Assembly (NCBI GenBank): GCA_037178675.1 | Contig: JAYMGJ010000460.1 | Location: 1-64,000 of the forward strand | Source: Scleroderma bovista | Taxonomy: Eukaryota; Basidiomycota; Agaricomycetes; Boletales; Sclerodermataceae | Direction: 5' to 3' | DNA: 64,000 nt | Shown: one piece after another, positions 10,346 through 21,287 of the stretch | Layout of the letters: every line of letters begins with the position of its first letter | Position numbering within the stretch: the first letter of the stretch is position 1 | Notes under the pieces: generated by a model | Told to the model about the DNA's origin: nothing | Databases searched by the model: none | The model's input: only the letters and a program-made list of their open reading frames with translations | Program-made: the position numbers and the translations under genes

Positions 10346-11480
10346 GATCAGAAGTACTCATACAAGCCAATACTACCCATACCTTCATTGCCTGTACTTA
10401 TTTTTCAACCACCTTAATTCATTCAATATTCATCTTAATCAATTTATATTCAATTTTGTACAGTACGAAAGAATAAATATTGTACACTAATGGGGGCAGA
10501 ACAGAGACTAAATATATTATATACATTTGAGGTCGTCGTCGTCGTCATCGTCAATGGTCGCGACGTCAACGCAGGTGGTGGGGGTAGTGGCGGCGGCCAC
10601 GTCGGGGTCGTCGTCGTCATCGCTGGTGTTGCGTCAACAATACAGGTGGGGGGGTCGTCGTCGTCGTCATCGGTGCCTGGTGGTGGCCGTGTTATCGACG
10701 CGGGTGGTAGGGGGTGGTGGTCATGTCGCCGTTGTCCAGGTAGGGTGGTCGTTGACATTGGGGGTAGTGGTGGCGTCATCATCGTCGACATTGGGGGTCG
10801 TCGTCGTCGTGTCGTCAATGTTGGTGGTGGGTGGTTGCGTCGACGACAATGTTGGTGGTGATGGTGGTCGCGTCATCGATGACGTGGGTGGTGATGGCGG
10901 TCGCGTCGTCGTCAACGTTGGAGGTGGTGGTCACGGCATCGACGACGTTGGGGGTGGTCACATCGTCGTTGTCCACGTTGGTGGTGGTGGTGGTGGTGGT
11001 GGTGGTGGTGGTGGTGATGGTAGTCGCGTCGTCGTCGACGTTGGGTGTGGTGGTGGCCGCATCGACGTCGACGTGGGTGGTGGGTGATCGCGTCGTCGTC
11101 GACGTGGGTGGTGATGGTGGTCACGTCGTCGTCGTCGTCATTGGGGGTGGTGGTGGTCGCGTCATTGACGACGTTGGGGGTGGAGGTCGCTTCGTCGTCG
11201 TCATTGGGGGTGGTCGTCGTGTCGTCGTTGACGTTGGTGGTGGTGGCTGCATCGTCATCAACGCGGGTGGTGGTGGCCGCGTCGTCGTTGACGCTGGTGA
11301 TGGTGGTGGTCAACGCATGGTGTGGTGGTGGTGGTGGTGGTGGTGGTGGTGGTAGAAGACAGAGAGTGAGGAGGCTTAGAGACATTTTTGAAGTGTGTGT
11401 GTGTGCGTGTGTTTGTGTACATGATTATATCAGCATATTCAACGACCAATATTTTCTCACCCTTGGCACCAGCTTAAATG
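10346..11480 (+). mobile_element. Non-coding repeat element with GTC/GTG trinucleotide core, copy 1
   Basis: A core of about 830 bp (10526-11355) consists almost only of GTC, GTG, GGT and GTT triplets, including pure GGT runs near 10978-11018 and 11322-11352. It is flanked by ordinary sequence: left CAGAAGTACTCATACAAGCC ... TTTTGTACAGTACGAAAG, right TTTTTGAAGTGTGTGTGTG ... GATTATATCAGCATAT. Both flanks recur in inverted orientation at 52560-53262 around a similar core. The unit is therefore a repeat family and not just a microsatellite. Long Val/Gly/Ser or Thr/His reading frames across the core are artefacts of the repeat. Confidence 0.65.
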
Positions 11481-12063
11481 AATTCCCACGGTCTTTAGAC
11501 ATGGTTTCTTTGCACGAATGAATATATCTCGTAGACCCCACCAGACTTTGAGGCTTCCCGCAAATTCCAAAGAGGGATTGGCGCTCTTCGCGAGCATTTT
11601 GACCGATCCTCCTCCTTTGGTTGGGAGGGTCCCCAGCATGTGACTGAGCCCCTTACGAGCCTCGTGTGAGCCATCCTCCCAGCATCATGGAGTCATCATT
11701 CTCCATCGCATCGCGTCTCCCAGACCATATCCGCACCATCTGCGGATGCTCTGAAAATGCTAATTGTTATGTTTTAGCCATACTTTTCTGTCTTTCATAT
11801 AATATGTTTTCATAGTCACCAATTCTATTTTTGTTCTCATTCTCGCAATGTTCAATCAACGAGTATTTTAGGCTCAACAATGTCAATTACACCACAACGG
11901 TCTACACAATGTACATCAGGTATCTATGTTTTTTCTTTTTCTTTTTTTTTGGGGGGGGGGTTGGAACACAAATGTCAATTCAAACACAACCTAGAAGTGA
12001 CATCAATGGACCGAGCTCATGAGAGAAACGAGCGGACGCACCGTGAGATATACATCAAACCTG
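11481..12063. other. Unannotated spacer
   Basis: No gene recognised. A homopolymer junction of T and C, then T, then about ten G lies near 11930-11960. The stretch adjoins the stop of the large minus-strand gene. Confidence 0.4.
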
Positions 12064-13199
12064 TCATGTGGCATCCTTTACATGCATATCCTTGTCGCTT
12101 CCAGAGTCAATTTGAGGCCGTTGTGTTCCGGGAGAGGGGTTTGCATTACCCTCTGGATGGGGAATGGGGCCAGCACGTGCCAGCAGGGGGTGTGGTGGAT
12201 AGAAAGGATAGAATGTGGGCGCTGGAAGGGACGAATGATATGGATCATTGACACCATGATAGTAGGCATCGTGAAATCGAGGTGGTACGTTGTGATCTGG
12301 GTGCTCCGACTGCAGAGGATGTGATGTTGGCATAGAGCTGTGAGCGTTGGGTGGAGGGTATGCCGGGTGGTACTGTGGTGGAATATATGACATTTGTGCA
12401 TAGGGTCCAGGCCACGATGTGTACCAGCCAGTATTGCCATGGACATTATAATGCATGCGGCTGTCCCCATGACCTACATCAGACTGCTGTGGATAGAACG
12501 GACGTATGCCGGGTCCTGGAAGTTGCTCTGGAGGTCGTTCAGGTAGCTGTGGCAGCTGGGGTGCAAAGGGGTTGGCTGCATCGTAAGGCACAGGGGCTGG
12601 ATGGGGAGAGCGTATCTCTTGATGCCCAGGGCCATCTAGTAATGCGTTCGGAAGCTGTGAGTCATGACTGCCCCCTAGCACGGGGCATCCCTCTTGATTC
12701 TTACCAATAAGACCCTCCTCAGCAGCCACAAGCCTTGCAGATGCAGAGGTTAAGGTTGTTTCCTCGACAGCAGAGGTGCGAGTTGGATAGATTCTCGAAC
12801 GCAGGTTGAATGTGTCCTCGGAATTGGTTCGTTGCACGTGGCCTGCTGCAGCGTGCACCGGTCTGGGCTTCGGACGTTGTTTTTGGCTACCTGAGCTGTT
12901 GGATTGACCCTGCATCGGGTGGCTGTCTTGGGTTGGCACTGGGATGATTGGGAAAAATGCTCAAATGATGGATAAACACAGGCTTACACATCTGGATGTC
13001 CCCTGGACCAATGGCCGCTTCTGGTGACGTCTGCTCAACTCCTCTGGGCACTGTGGCCATCTCAACTTCTGGTGTAGAGGGCTGCCCCACAGGTTGTCCA
13101 GTTGCTTGGTTGCGAGGCTCAGCACTAGGAGCTGAAGGGTCATATTTAGTGTCATGAAACAGGCGCACATCCACAGAGTAGAACGGCGGGTCCTCAACA

Positions 13200-13560
13200 G
13201 AAGAGGGCTGGACCTGAGCCTCTGCAGGCGGTTGTGCATGGTGTGCAGTAGAAGGCTGGACCTGAGCCTTTGCAGGTGGTCGCGTATGATGTGCGATTGA
13301 GGGCTGGCCGCGAGCATCCGCAGGCGGTTGTGTATGGTGTGAGGTAGAGGGCTGGCCACAAGCCTCCGCAGGTGGTTGGATATGGCGTGTGGTAGAGGGC
13401 GGGACGCGAGCCTCCACAGGCGGTTGTGTATGGCATGTGGTAGAGGGCGAGACACGAGCCTCCATGAGTGGTTGCGAGAGCTGGGCCTGGGCCTCTGCAG
13501 GCGGTTGCGTATGGTGTGCGACAATGGGTTGTTTGCCAGCCTCTGCCGCTGATGGTTGGG
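13200..13560 (-). repeat. 48 bp tandem repeat coding a 16-residue Pro/Gln unit
   Basis: About seven units of 48 bp, with the GGCTGG-type word at 13205, 13253, 13301, 13349, 13397 and 13445. On the minus strand each encodes a variant of HTQPPAEAQVQPSTAH. The period is a multiple of three, so copy-number change keeps the frame. Confidence 0.8.
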
Positions 13561-15132
13561 TGCACTGTTCGGGAGATGGATGTTTCCTTTGCACTGAAGG
13601 CGACTTATGTACAGGTACTCGTTGTGATGCATCTCTGTCATCCGAGGAGGTCTGGACCAGTAGCGGAGAGGATGCGATGCGACGAGTGCTTCGTCTCTTG
13701 CCAGTTACCTGGGCACGTTGCTTTCCTTTTGATGGCTTTGAGGGTGGCAGCTCTTTATCTGATTTATCACCAGCCGCTCGCTTGGTCTTTCACAAAGAGA
13801 ATGTGGTCTTCGACTTCCGTTTGCGGGATGAGGAGGAGGCTTGCTTGTACGAGTCAGACTCCTGCGAGTCATGGTCTTCTTCTTTCATTTCAACATCGTC
13901 CATTGGCTTGTAGTCAGATGTAGTCGGAGATGTAGAGTCACTTGACAGCTCGATGATCGAAGGTAATTTCTTCTTGGACTGATCAGACATGGCGGCTCTA
14001 GCAGCGTTATGCTTGGGAGGGTATGTAGCACGACTCTTCTTCTGAGGCGAGTCCTCTTCAGTACCTTCGGGCACGTCCACTTCATCCAAGTCTTCGATTG
14101 TAATCTGCTCAGGGCTGCCTGCCACAACGGCTTTTTTCTTCACTCAAGTCGCAGCCTTGTTAGAGAGGCGCTTGGGACCCAGACGGTCAGTCGTGGTATT
14201 GCAGAACAAGCGCTTGCCTCGACTCTTGTTGGAGTCATACGGAGGCGCGGCTCCTATTATAACCAGTTCATCCAAGTTGATCAGCACAGCTGTATCGCTG
14301 TGAGCTCGCCGACAGTGTACCATAATGAATATAATTACACACCTTTGTGATGCGAAACGGATCGGATGTGCAGCCGGTTCTCGCCTGTGTCGTTCAACGC
14401 TGCCAGAAGCTTTGAACATTCCGCGCGTGTAAGGTCGGAAATGCCTTTAGACATAGTGTGGGAGCTACATTCCTCGCCTGGGAATGTTACACCCTCAGGC
14501 CAGTTAACTAAGACAAGTCCAGATGATGCTAGGCAAGGGGGCATTTGTTTCCATGGAAAAAGCTTTCCAGATCCCCACATTTGGCCACGTTCCTCTTTGA
14601 CATTGTCAATGGAATCCTGGTAGACAGAGTAATACAACGCACCGAACAAGGCATGCAACCGGTGCTTAACCTGGTCAGGGTCCTCTCTTTCCTCAGAGCC
14701 ATCCCGGTTGGACCTGTCCCTCGGATCATTAATCTCTTCTACTTCAGAGATGAGATCTTTCTTTGTAGCCTCATTGCTGTCAAAGACTTCATCTATGGCC
14801 TGTATTGACACCTGATTACTGTATGTGTGGGTTAGTGGATGGTGCAGTTAGACTATGTTGTGATCTGCTTACTAGATATGCACCTTGAAATGACCAATGA
14901 TTTCATCCACACCAACGCGGCAATGCTCCGCGAAAAACTTTAATGCCATTCAATATCCCAATTGATTGATGGCGCAGAAGGCTTACCTTCTCTGCACCAG
15001 GTGTCATGAAAACATGGCCGAGTCCACCGTCTTGGTTGATGACTCGCCCAGCCAGGAGGTAGGCACCTTCAAACCCATGGGCTTTGCTCAGTGCATTGAA
15101 CTAGAAAGCATTTCAAATCAGAAGTCTTCCGG

Positions 15133-15502
15133 TGTTACGGTCCAACTTTTTATCTTATCTAATCTGCAATTAGATAGTGTTTATCTTATCTTAGTGTACA
15201 GCCTCTATCTTATCTACCTAGTCTAGACCTGTACCTCGTGCTGTACACGCTGCCACCCTTGACATCATTACGCATAGCCTTAGCTCCACAGTGATGTCGT
15301 TACGTAGCCTTCTACCTGCACATAGCCTCGTGGATAGCCTCGCGTAGCCCTCATGTATAGTAGTATATATACCGTGCAATCCAGCACCCAGAGGTTCCCC
15401 ATTCGAGCTCATCTTGGGTCTTTGCTCTAGATACTCGCATCCTATCCTCTCAGAGTCTTAGCGTGTGGTCGGGTCCTTGGTGTTTTGCCTAGGGTTGTCT
15501 CA
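15133..15502 (+). mobile_element. Solo LTR of the Gypsy family, inverted relative to the full element
   Basis: 370 bp starting TGTTACGGTCCAAC and ending GTTGTCTCA. It is the reverse complement of the LTRs at 15852-16222 and 21816-22186, with several substitutions, so it is older. Flanks are TCCGG on the left (15128-15132) and TCCAG on the right (15503-15507), consistent with a 5 bp target-site duplication carrying one change. It lies inside an intron of the minus-strand gene: the 5' splice site GTATGTCAC follows DHM at its right, and the acceptor TTTCTAG follows at its left. This insertion alone need not have inactivated the gene. Confidence 0.88.
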
Positions 15503-15851
15503 TCCAGTGAATAAATAGTGACATACCATATGATCTAGATTCTTCTTGGTTTTATCAAAAAGTTGTTGGCGCTGTGCGATCGTGCCTCCCATATTCTCCA
15601 AATCCCTTGCTTCCTTCCATGTCTCAAGGATCACTGCAAACATATCTTTGTACTCCTCCTTGAAGAGGGTATAGCAGCGCTTGCAGATATCAATTGTGGG
15701 AGTCCCAGTGACCTCCTCACCTTTGGGAAGGCGAGCTAGTTCTCGTGCCACATTCTTTGCGAAATACATGGAGTATGTATTCCACAGGTTCCCTCCGTGG
15801 CCATATGAGTGTAAGTGAATGTAGCGGTCAGATACCTGGTGAAAAGGCATC

Positions 15852-16222
15852 TGAGATGACCCTAGGCAGAACACCTAAGACCCAACTACACGCGAGACTC
15901 TGAGGAGAAATAGGACGCGAGGATCTAGAGCAATAACCCAAGATGAGCTCGAATGGGGAGCCTCTGGGTGCTGGATTGCACGGTATATATACTACTATAC
16001 ACGAGGGCTACGCGAGGCTATCCATGAGGCTACGTGCAGGTGGAAGGCTATGTAATGACATCACTGTGGAGCTAAGGCTATGCGTAATGATGTCAAGGGT
16101 GGCAGCGTGTACAGCACGAGGTACAGGTCTAGACTAGGTAGATAAGATAGAGGCTGTACACTAAGATAAGATAAACGCTATCTAATCGCAGATTAGATAA
16201 GATAAAAAGTTGGTCCGTAACA
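15852..16222 (-). repeat. 3' LTR of the Gypsy element
   Basis: 371 bp, plus-strand ends TGAGATGACC and CCGTAACA, giving TG...CA on both strands. Nearly identical to the 5' LTR. Confidence 0.95.
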
Positions 16223-16235
16223 CTACTCCCCCCTC
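16223..16235 (-). other. Polypurine tract
   Basis: On the minus strand the 3' LTR is preceded by GAGGGGGGAGTAG, the expected primer for plus-strand DNA synthesis. It overlaps the last bases of pol. Confidence 0.85.
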
Positions 16236-19200
16236 AGGTGCAGGATTCCAGACTGCAGAACTGAGCGTCGCAAACCGTGAGGTTTTTGGGGATACGACTA
16301 AATAACGAGTCAAAGTCCGCTTGGGCCATACGAAGTTTCCGAGGAGCAGAGGGGTTTTCTCGGTAAAAGCGCTCGACTACCAGAGGAGAATTCTTCAAAT
16401 TCGACGAGGGCTCCCATGTTCTCTCATGTTCTTCGTACCCTTTCCAGTGTACCAAATACTGGAGCTGTCTTTTATAAATACGAGAGGCTACTATATAGTC
16501 CACTTCGTACTCCTCATCGCGTTCTTCAGAGACATGTATCGGACCAGGCCGAGACACGGGTTGACCGGGAAGAGGACCTAAATAAGGTTTAACTCGAGAA
16601 ACATTCACAACCGGGTGAATCCGAAGAGTTTTCGGGAGCTTAAGCTCAACCGCATTCGGGGTTACACGAGTGACCTCATAGGGACCAATCCACTTCTCCG
16701 TAAGCTTCTTAGAAGCACGATTTAGCATACGAAGGTTGTCCGTAGAAAGCCAAACTTGTTGGCCTACAACATAGTCCGGGGCGGGATTTCTATGCTTATC
16801 CGCCTGAAGCTTCATATTACGTTTTGCCTTCTCAGAAGACTCAACAACTTTATTAAATATGGCGGCAAAGTCTTTAGCCGCTGGGGCTACTGTGTCGACC
16901 GGCTCAACACCCATACGAGGGGAATAACTCCGGGTAATTCCAAACGGTGAATCAGTGGTTACCTCCGAAACCGTGTTGTTCCAAACGAACTGGGCAATTT
17001 TGATCCATTTGGCCCATTCGTTTTGACGATCATTAACGTAAGTTCGGAGATACTGATTAATTTCGCGGTTCAACCGCTCCGTTTGACCATCGGTCTGAGG
17101 GTGAAATGCCGTAGACATCTTCCTTTTAACGCCTAAGAGTCTATACAACTCCCCCAGGAAGTTGCTTGCAAAGACCGATCCGCGGTCTGACACGACGGAA
17201 GACGGGAGTCCATGCTGACACCAGACATGATCTCTAAATAACTCAGCGGTTGACAAGGCGGTTTCCTCTTTAGTGCAAGGCACAAACACGACCTCCTTGG
17301 AGAACCGATCAACCACGACTAATATATAATTGTAACCGAGGGATTCCGGCATCTCGGTAAAGTCCATAGTGACATCAAGCCACGGGCCGCTAGGGGTAGG
17401 GAGAGGGATAAGACTTCCAGAAGTCTTTTGATTCGACACCTTGGACTGTTGGCACTTTTGACAGTGCTTTACGTAGGTTTGAATCTGCTCTTTCATCCCT
17501 TTCCAAGAATAATGCTTCCTGAGCGCGTTAAACGTAGCTTTTACTCCTTTATGACCAGCAACAGGAGTATCGTGAAAGTTCGTAATGAGCGACTGTCGCT
17601 CTTCGTAAGACTGATCAGTGACGTCGACCAGTTTAATAGATACCGGGTTTAATAGGACCTGGTCCTTGTTATCGTCGGAACTAGATACGTAATGGTCTGA
17701 TCGCCTGCTAAGCGGATCTGCAACGTGCATCTGGGTTCCCTTTTTATAGATAAGTGAATAGTTAAACCGCGTCATCCACATCTGCCAGCGCGCTTGGCGC
17801 TTAGACAAGTTCTGCGACTTGGTGAAGTACGTTAAATTATGATGGTCCGTGTAGATCTCAAAGGCGTAAGGAGTGGCCTCGAGATAATGGCGCCAGGCCT
17901 CAGTTGCTTTTATGATGGCCAGCATCTCTTTATCGTGAATAGGATAATTTCGTTCTGGAGGCGTCATGGAATGTGACATGTACGCGACGGGTCTGAATTC
18001 GCCGTCTTCGCACTTCACGGATATCACTCCCCCGACGGCGAACTCAGACGCATCGGTTTCGAGGCGGAATTCGCGGTCCTGATCAGGGTACTGAAGTACC
18101 GGAGCACGAGTAAAGGCGGCTTTCAAAGCTTCAAACGCAGCGCGTTCCTTTTCTCCAAAGTTAAATACTGTATCTTTACACGTAAGGTCCGTCATGGGTC
18201 TAGCCATGATCGCATAATCTTTAATGAAGCGTCTATAGAAATTACCGAGACCTAAGAACGCGCGAACCTGCTTTACGTTCGTTGGCTCAGGCCATTTCAA
18301 AATAGCATTAACTTTTTCAGGGTCCATTTTGATACCCTCACGTGACACGATCATACCGAGGAAGTCGACTTCGGTGACTCTGAAGCGACACTTCTCAGGT
18401 TTGACAAACAAGTCGTTATCACGTAAACGTTTCAAAACTTCCAGCACGATTCTATCATGCTTTTCCTGATCGTCCGTATCCGTAAATATCATAAGGTCGT
18501 CGATATACACCACGCAGACATCCGACATATCATGGAAGATTTCATTCATCATCTTCTGGAATGTCGCCGGTGAATTACAGAGACCGAAATACATAACTAA
18601 TGGCTCGAAAGCCCCTTTGTGCGTTACAAACGCAGCCTTCCACTCATCGCCTTCGCGAATCCTCACATTGTTGTAACCCCACCGAAGGTCCATTTTCGTG
18701 AAGAGTTTACAACCCTTGAGCTTGTCAACAAGCTGAGAGATAAGCGGCAGCGGATAGTTATTTTTAATCGTCCAGTCGTTTACGTAACGGTAATCCTGTA
18801 CCATGCGCTTCTTGCCGTCCTTTTTTGGGATAAAGAAGACCGGTGACGTCTGCTGACTAATAGAAGGCCGAATGTATCCTTTAGCGAGTTGATCATCAAG
18901 GAACGATTCGACTTCTTTTTGTTCATCAACAGAGAGCGGGATAAGTCTTCCCTTTTTGGGCGGGAAGTCTTCTTTCAGATCAATTCCATGATCCCAAGGT
19001 TTTCTTAGCGGCATGCGCTCTGACGACTTTTTACTAAATACATCTAAGAACTCCCAGTACTCTTTAGGGACCTGCTTCTGAGCTTCTTCTAGGGTCGACT
19101 CATCGATAGTGACCTTTGATTCATGAGCTTTCAAAGCTTGTACCCAAGTTTCCTGAGACTCATTTTCTCGTAATAACTTAGCAAAGCGTGTCTCCAAAAG

Positions 19201-20019
19201 TGACTTGCACTCTGGAGGACACCTTGTTAAATTAACTTTGCCTGTTACCCAATCTATATCGGGGTTGTGCTTCTGAAGCCAGGTGTGGCCAAGGATAAGC
19301 GGCACTTTTCCAAGGCACGTGACGGCACACCACAGCTTTTCAGCATGTTTCCCAATACCGACTGTTAACAATACATAATGCGTGATGTCACCCTCCTGAT
19401 TCCTAGTGCCATCTACGTTAAGCACAGGGACGGGTTTCACCAGCTTAGATAACTGAAGTCGTCGATCAAGAGCCCAGCTCTTGTCAACAAAACAACCAGT
19501 AGCGCCACTGTCTAGCAGAGCGTCTACTTTAATAGTGTTAAGCGGTCCGCGGATGCAGACCGGTACCGTCACTTCACGTTCCATTGTGAAGGACCTTCGT
19601 AAGTCCATGAGAACTTCCAAGTTGCCGGCGGGACTTTCCGGTTCCTTAGATGCCAAAGAAGGAGAAGAAATATTTTTATTCGATCGGGAATTAAGCACGC
19701 TCGATTTTACTTCCGGCGCCGAGCCCTTTGCAGGGACCCCCTTAGAAGGTACAGTATAGTCCGAGTCACAGTCCATAGTATCAACAGACAACACAGAGTA
19801 GCGAGAAGGAGAAACAGAAACAGGAGAAACTACCGAAGACACTTTTTTGTGGGTTTTCGCTATTTTTGTACGTAACAAAGCAATGCGGTATTTAAATATT
19901 TCCTGCACTGCAGGAGTAGTAGCACGAGAAAGTCTATAGTCCAGAATACGTACAGCTAAGTCCAATGAAGACTCGAGAGCGAGGATGCCCGTTTTATCCT
20001 CACTCTTTAGTCTTTTAAA
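16234..20019 (-). CDS. pol: Gypsy pol: protease, RT, RNase H, integrase, chromodomain
   Basis: About 1250 codons in the -1 frame relative to gag; no ATG is needed if it is made by frameshifting at 20013-20019. In order: retropepsin LLDSGATGCFVD; reverse transcriptase with FFIPKKDGKKRMVQDYR, KMDLRWGYN and the catalytic YIDDLMIF; RNase H with RLETDASEFAVGG, KEMLAIIKA and YTDHHNLTYF; integrase with an HHCC finger (AGHKG ... CQKCQQSK) and DDE residues in VTMDF, SDRGSVFASNF and GQTERLNREI; then a C-terminal chromodomain (VDYIVASRIYKRQLQYLVHW ... HERTWEPSSNL). The domain order RT-RH-IN and the chromodomain place it in the chromoviruses. The chromodomain usually steers integration toward modified histones. 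All catalytic residues are present. Confidence 0.95.
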   Translation of the reverse strand, partial: FKRLKSEDKTGILALESSLDLAVRILDYRLSRATTPAVQEIFKYRIALLRTKIAKTHKKVSSVVSPVSVSPSRYSVLSVDTMDCDSDYTVPSKGVPAKGSAPEVKSSVLNSRSNKNISSPSLASKEPESPAGNLEVLMDLRRSFTMEREVTVPVCIRGPLNTIKVDALLDSGATGCFVDKSWALDRRLQLSKLVKPVPVLNVDGTRNQEGDITHYVLLTVGIGKHAEKLWCAVTCLGKVPLILGHTWLQKHNPDIDWVTGKVNLTRCPPECKSLLETRFAKLLRENESQETWVQALKAHESKVTIDESTLEEAQKQVPKEYWEFLDVFSKKSSERMPLRKPWDHGIDLKEDFPPKKGRLIPLSVDEQKEVESFLDDQLAKGYIRPSISQQTSPVFFIPKKDGKKRMVQDYRYVNDWTIKNNYPLPLISQLVDKLKGCKLFTKMDLRWGYNNVRIREGDEWKAAFVTHKGAFEPLVMYFGLCNSPATFQKMMNEIFHDMSDVCVVYIDDLMIFTDTDDQEKHDRIVLEVLKRLRDNDLFVKPEKCRFRVTEVDFLGMIVSREGIKMDPEKVNAILKWPEPTNVKQVRAFLGLGNFYRRFIKDYAIMARPMTDLTCKDTVFNFGEKERAAFEALKAAFTRAPVLQYPDQDREFRLETDASEFAVGGVISVKCEDGEFRPVAYMSHSMTPPERNYPIHDKEMLAIIKATEAWRHYLEATPYAFEIYTDHHNLTYFTKSQNLSKRQARWQMWMTRFNYSLIYKKGTQMHVADPLSRRSDHYVSSSDDNKDQVLLNPVSIKLVDVTDQSYEERQSLITNFHDTPVAGHKGVKATFNALRKHYSWKGMKEQIQTYVKHCQKCQQSKVSNQKTSGSLIPLPTPSGPWLDVTMDFTEMPESLGYNYILVVVDRFSKEVVFVPCTKEETALSTAELFRDHVWCQHGLPSSVVSDRGSVFASNFLGELYRLLGVKRKMSTAFHPQTDGQTERLNREINQYLRTYVNDRQNEWAKWIKIAQFVWNNTVSEVTTDSPFGITRSYSPRMGVEPVDTVAPAAKDFAAIFNKVVESSEKAKRNMKLQADKHRNPAPDYVVGQQVWLSTDNLRMLNRASKKLTEKWIGPYEVTRVTPNAVELKLPKTLRIHPVVNVSRVKPYLGPLPGQPVSRPGPIHVSEERDEEYEVDYIVASRIYKRQLQYLVHWKGYEEHERTWEPSSNLKNSPLVVERFYRENPSAPRKLRMAQADFDSLFSRIPKNLTVCDAQFCSLESCT

Positions 20020-21005
20020 TCCCTGAAGAACGCCTGCATTTCTGCAAACGTCATTCCTCTTACCGCATTTAGCCGGTCATCCTCCGGCTGGGCTTGCGTT
20101 GCCCGTGCTTGTGGTTGCCCACGACGAGGGCGGCGCGGCTTTGTGCACTCTCGTGCAATGTGGCCAAATAATTGGCAATTGTAGCATTGGGGCCCTTTAC
20201 CCCTTTGCTGGTTCACCTCAACGGCACCTATGTCCATCGGGACACCACTCCCCGATGCGGTTGAAGACGAATACGACTGGCCCTGGTAATACCGGGCAGA
20301 GCCTTGCCCTTGGAGGTTGATGAGGAAGAGTTCCTGGGCTCTTCCCATCGCACGAGCAGAGTTTGCGAGTCGCTCGTAAGTGTCTCGACGCATTCCCTGT
20401 ATGTAAATTTGCTCCAGGAGCTTTCTCTGGAGCGCACGTTCGAGCAAGTCGCGGGCGTACTCATTCCCACAGTCTCCCTGGTTCTTGAGCGCCTCGAACT
20501 GCGCTAAGAAGTCATCAATTCTTTGCCTCGGGCCCTGCCTAAGGCGGAGTAGTTGGGCACGTGCCCACTCGGCATTGTTTCCGGGGAGAAAGAACCTCTC
20601 TATCTCCTCCGCGAAGTCAACCCAAGCAGGCCAGGCCGGAGGGGGCGGGAGCTGTCCGGCCGGGACGGGCGGGGCGTTGGCGAGAGCCTGGGCTGCTGCC
20701 ATGCAGCTATCCAGACGGACTTGAGCCCACCGACCAGCTTTCGGGCCAGTGAGCCGGGAGAGAACTGCTGCGGTGACCTGGGCATCGTTTGCCCCCTCCA
20801 TCGAGATCTGTAACCAAACCTTGATCTTGGACCACCACTCGTGGAACTTCTGAGGGGAGCCATCGTAACTCCCGGGATCCGCGACCACCTTCTTGCGCGG
20901 CGGCGGTGGAGGGTGAGGCTGTGCAGCCGCAAGGGCTGCGATATGCGCCTGGAGGTCAATTTGCCCCTGGATAAGCTGTCCGAGGAGCTGGTTAAGGTCT
21001 GCCAT
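20007..21005 (-). CDS. gag: Gypsy gag with CCHC zinc knuckle
   Basis: 332 codons from MADLNQLLGQLIQGQ to FFRDLKD and TAA. The central helical region (FHEWWSKIKVWLQ ... FFLPGNNAEWARAQLLRLRQG) is typical of retrotransposon capsid. Near the C-terminus CYNCQLFGHIAREC is a CX2CX4HX4C nucleocapsid knuckle. It forms the virus-like particle and packages element RNA. A stop codon lies two codons upstream of this ATG and ends an upstream ORF. Confidence 0.92.
   Translation of the reverse strand: MADLNQLLGQLIQGQIDLQAHIAALAAAQPHPPPPPRKKVVADPGSYDGSPQKFHEWWSKIKVWLQISMEGANDAQVTAAVLSRLTGPKAGRWAQVRLDSCMAAAQALANAPPVPAGQLPPPPAWPAWVDFAEEIERFFLPGNNAEWARAQLLRLRQGPRQRIDDFLAQFEALKNQGDCGNEYARDLLERALQRKLLEQIYIQGMRRDTYERLANSARAMGRAQELFLINLQGQGSARYYQGQSYSSSTASGSGVPMDIGAVEVNQQRGKGPQCYNCQLFGHIARECTKPRRPRRGQPQARATQAQPEDDRLNAVRGMTFAEMQAFFRDLKD
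20013..20019 (-). other. Predicted -1 ribosomal frameshift site TTTAAAA
   Basis: In the gag frame the last codons are GAT TTA AAA GAC TAA. The heptamer T TTA AAA has the X XXY YYZ form, and pol is open in exactly the -1 frame from this point. The site is two codons before the gag stop, the classic arrangement for Gag-Pol fusion. A downstream stimulatory structure was not checked. Confidence 0.7.
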
Positions 21006-21011
21006 GAGGAC

Positions 21012-21287
21012 CTAGTAGGGGTGGAGGCGGGAATAGGGGGTAGGTCTTTGTTTAACCGGTCGAAGACGGGAGGACCGGAACGTGCGGCGGCGAGCGAGCG
21101 GGAGGTCTGGCAGGGGCGGAACAGGAAGGGAACGGTGGAAGCCGAGGAGGACTTGGATTTCGAAGTCGCTGACAAGGCGACTGTAGGCGGCAACGGCGTT
21201 GGTGAACTGGAACTCTTCTTCGATCGCTGACTCCCTTTCTTGTACTTTAACAAGGGTGTCAGGGCGGGGACCGTAGATAATCGCCAA
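21012..21287 (-). other. Upstream ORF in the Gypsy leader
   Basis: A 91-codon frame (MAIIYGPRPDTLVKVQ...) in the same frame as gag ends with TAG at 21012-21014, two codons before the gag ATG at 21005. It may be a uORF limiting gag translation, or the remnant of a longer gag opened by readthrough. No domain seen. Confidence 0.4.

Larger units (their letters stand above)
12064..15846 (-). pseudogene. 3' part of large unidentified gene split by a Gypsy insertion
   Basis: Family not recognised. Reading leftward from the insertion, exons encode PFHQVSDRYIHLHSYGHGG... to KKNLDHM; after an intron holding the solo LTR, FNALSKAHGFEGAYLLAGR...; then FFAEHCRVGVDEIIGHFK; then SIQAIDEVFDSNEATKKD... LHIRSVSHH (14811-14340); then NLDELVIIGAAPPYDSNK. 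Next come a Lys/Glu/Ser-rich stretch, a 16-residue Pro/Gln repeat block (13200-13560) and a Pro/His/Tyr-rich C-terminus ending KDMHVKDAT at 12064. Two in-frame TGA codons interrupt open frames, at 14144-14146 and 13790-13792. The frame continues in the same phase after both, and each would be Arg if CGA. The N-terminal exons lie beyond the retrotransposon at 22192-23767. The product would exceed 1000 residues with low-complexity tails, which suggests a regulatory or TE-encoded protein. No function is claimed. Confidence 0.65.

Noticed and set aside
10526..11355. Long Val/Gly/Ser and Thr/His frames on both strands
   Set aside because: All frames stay open because the DNA is GTC/GTG-type triplets; no conserved residue pattern.
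20600..21253. 217-codon frame overlapping gag
   Set aside because: Alternative-frame shadow of gag; Arg/Ser/Pro composition follows GC-rich gag codons.
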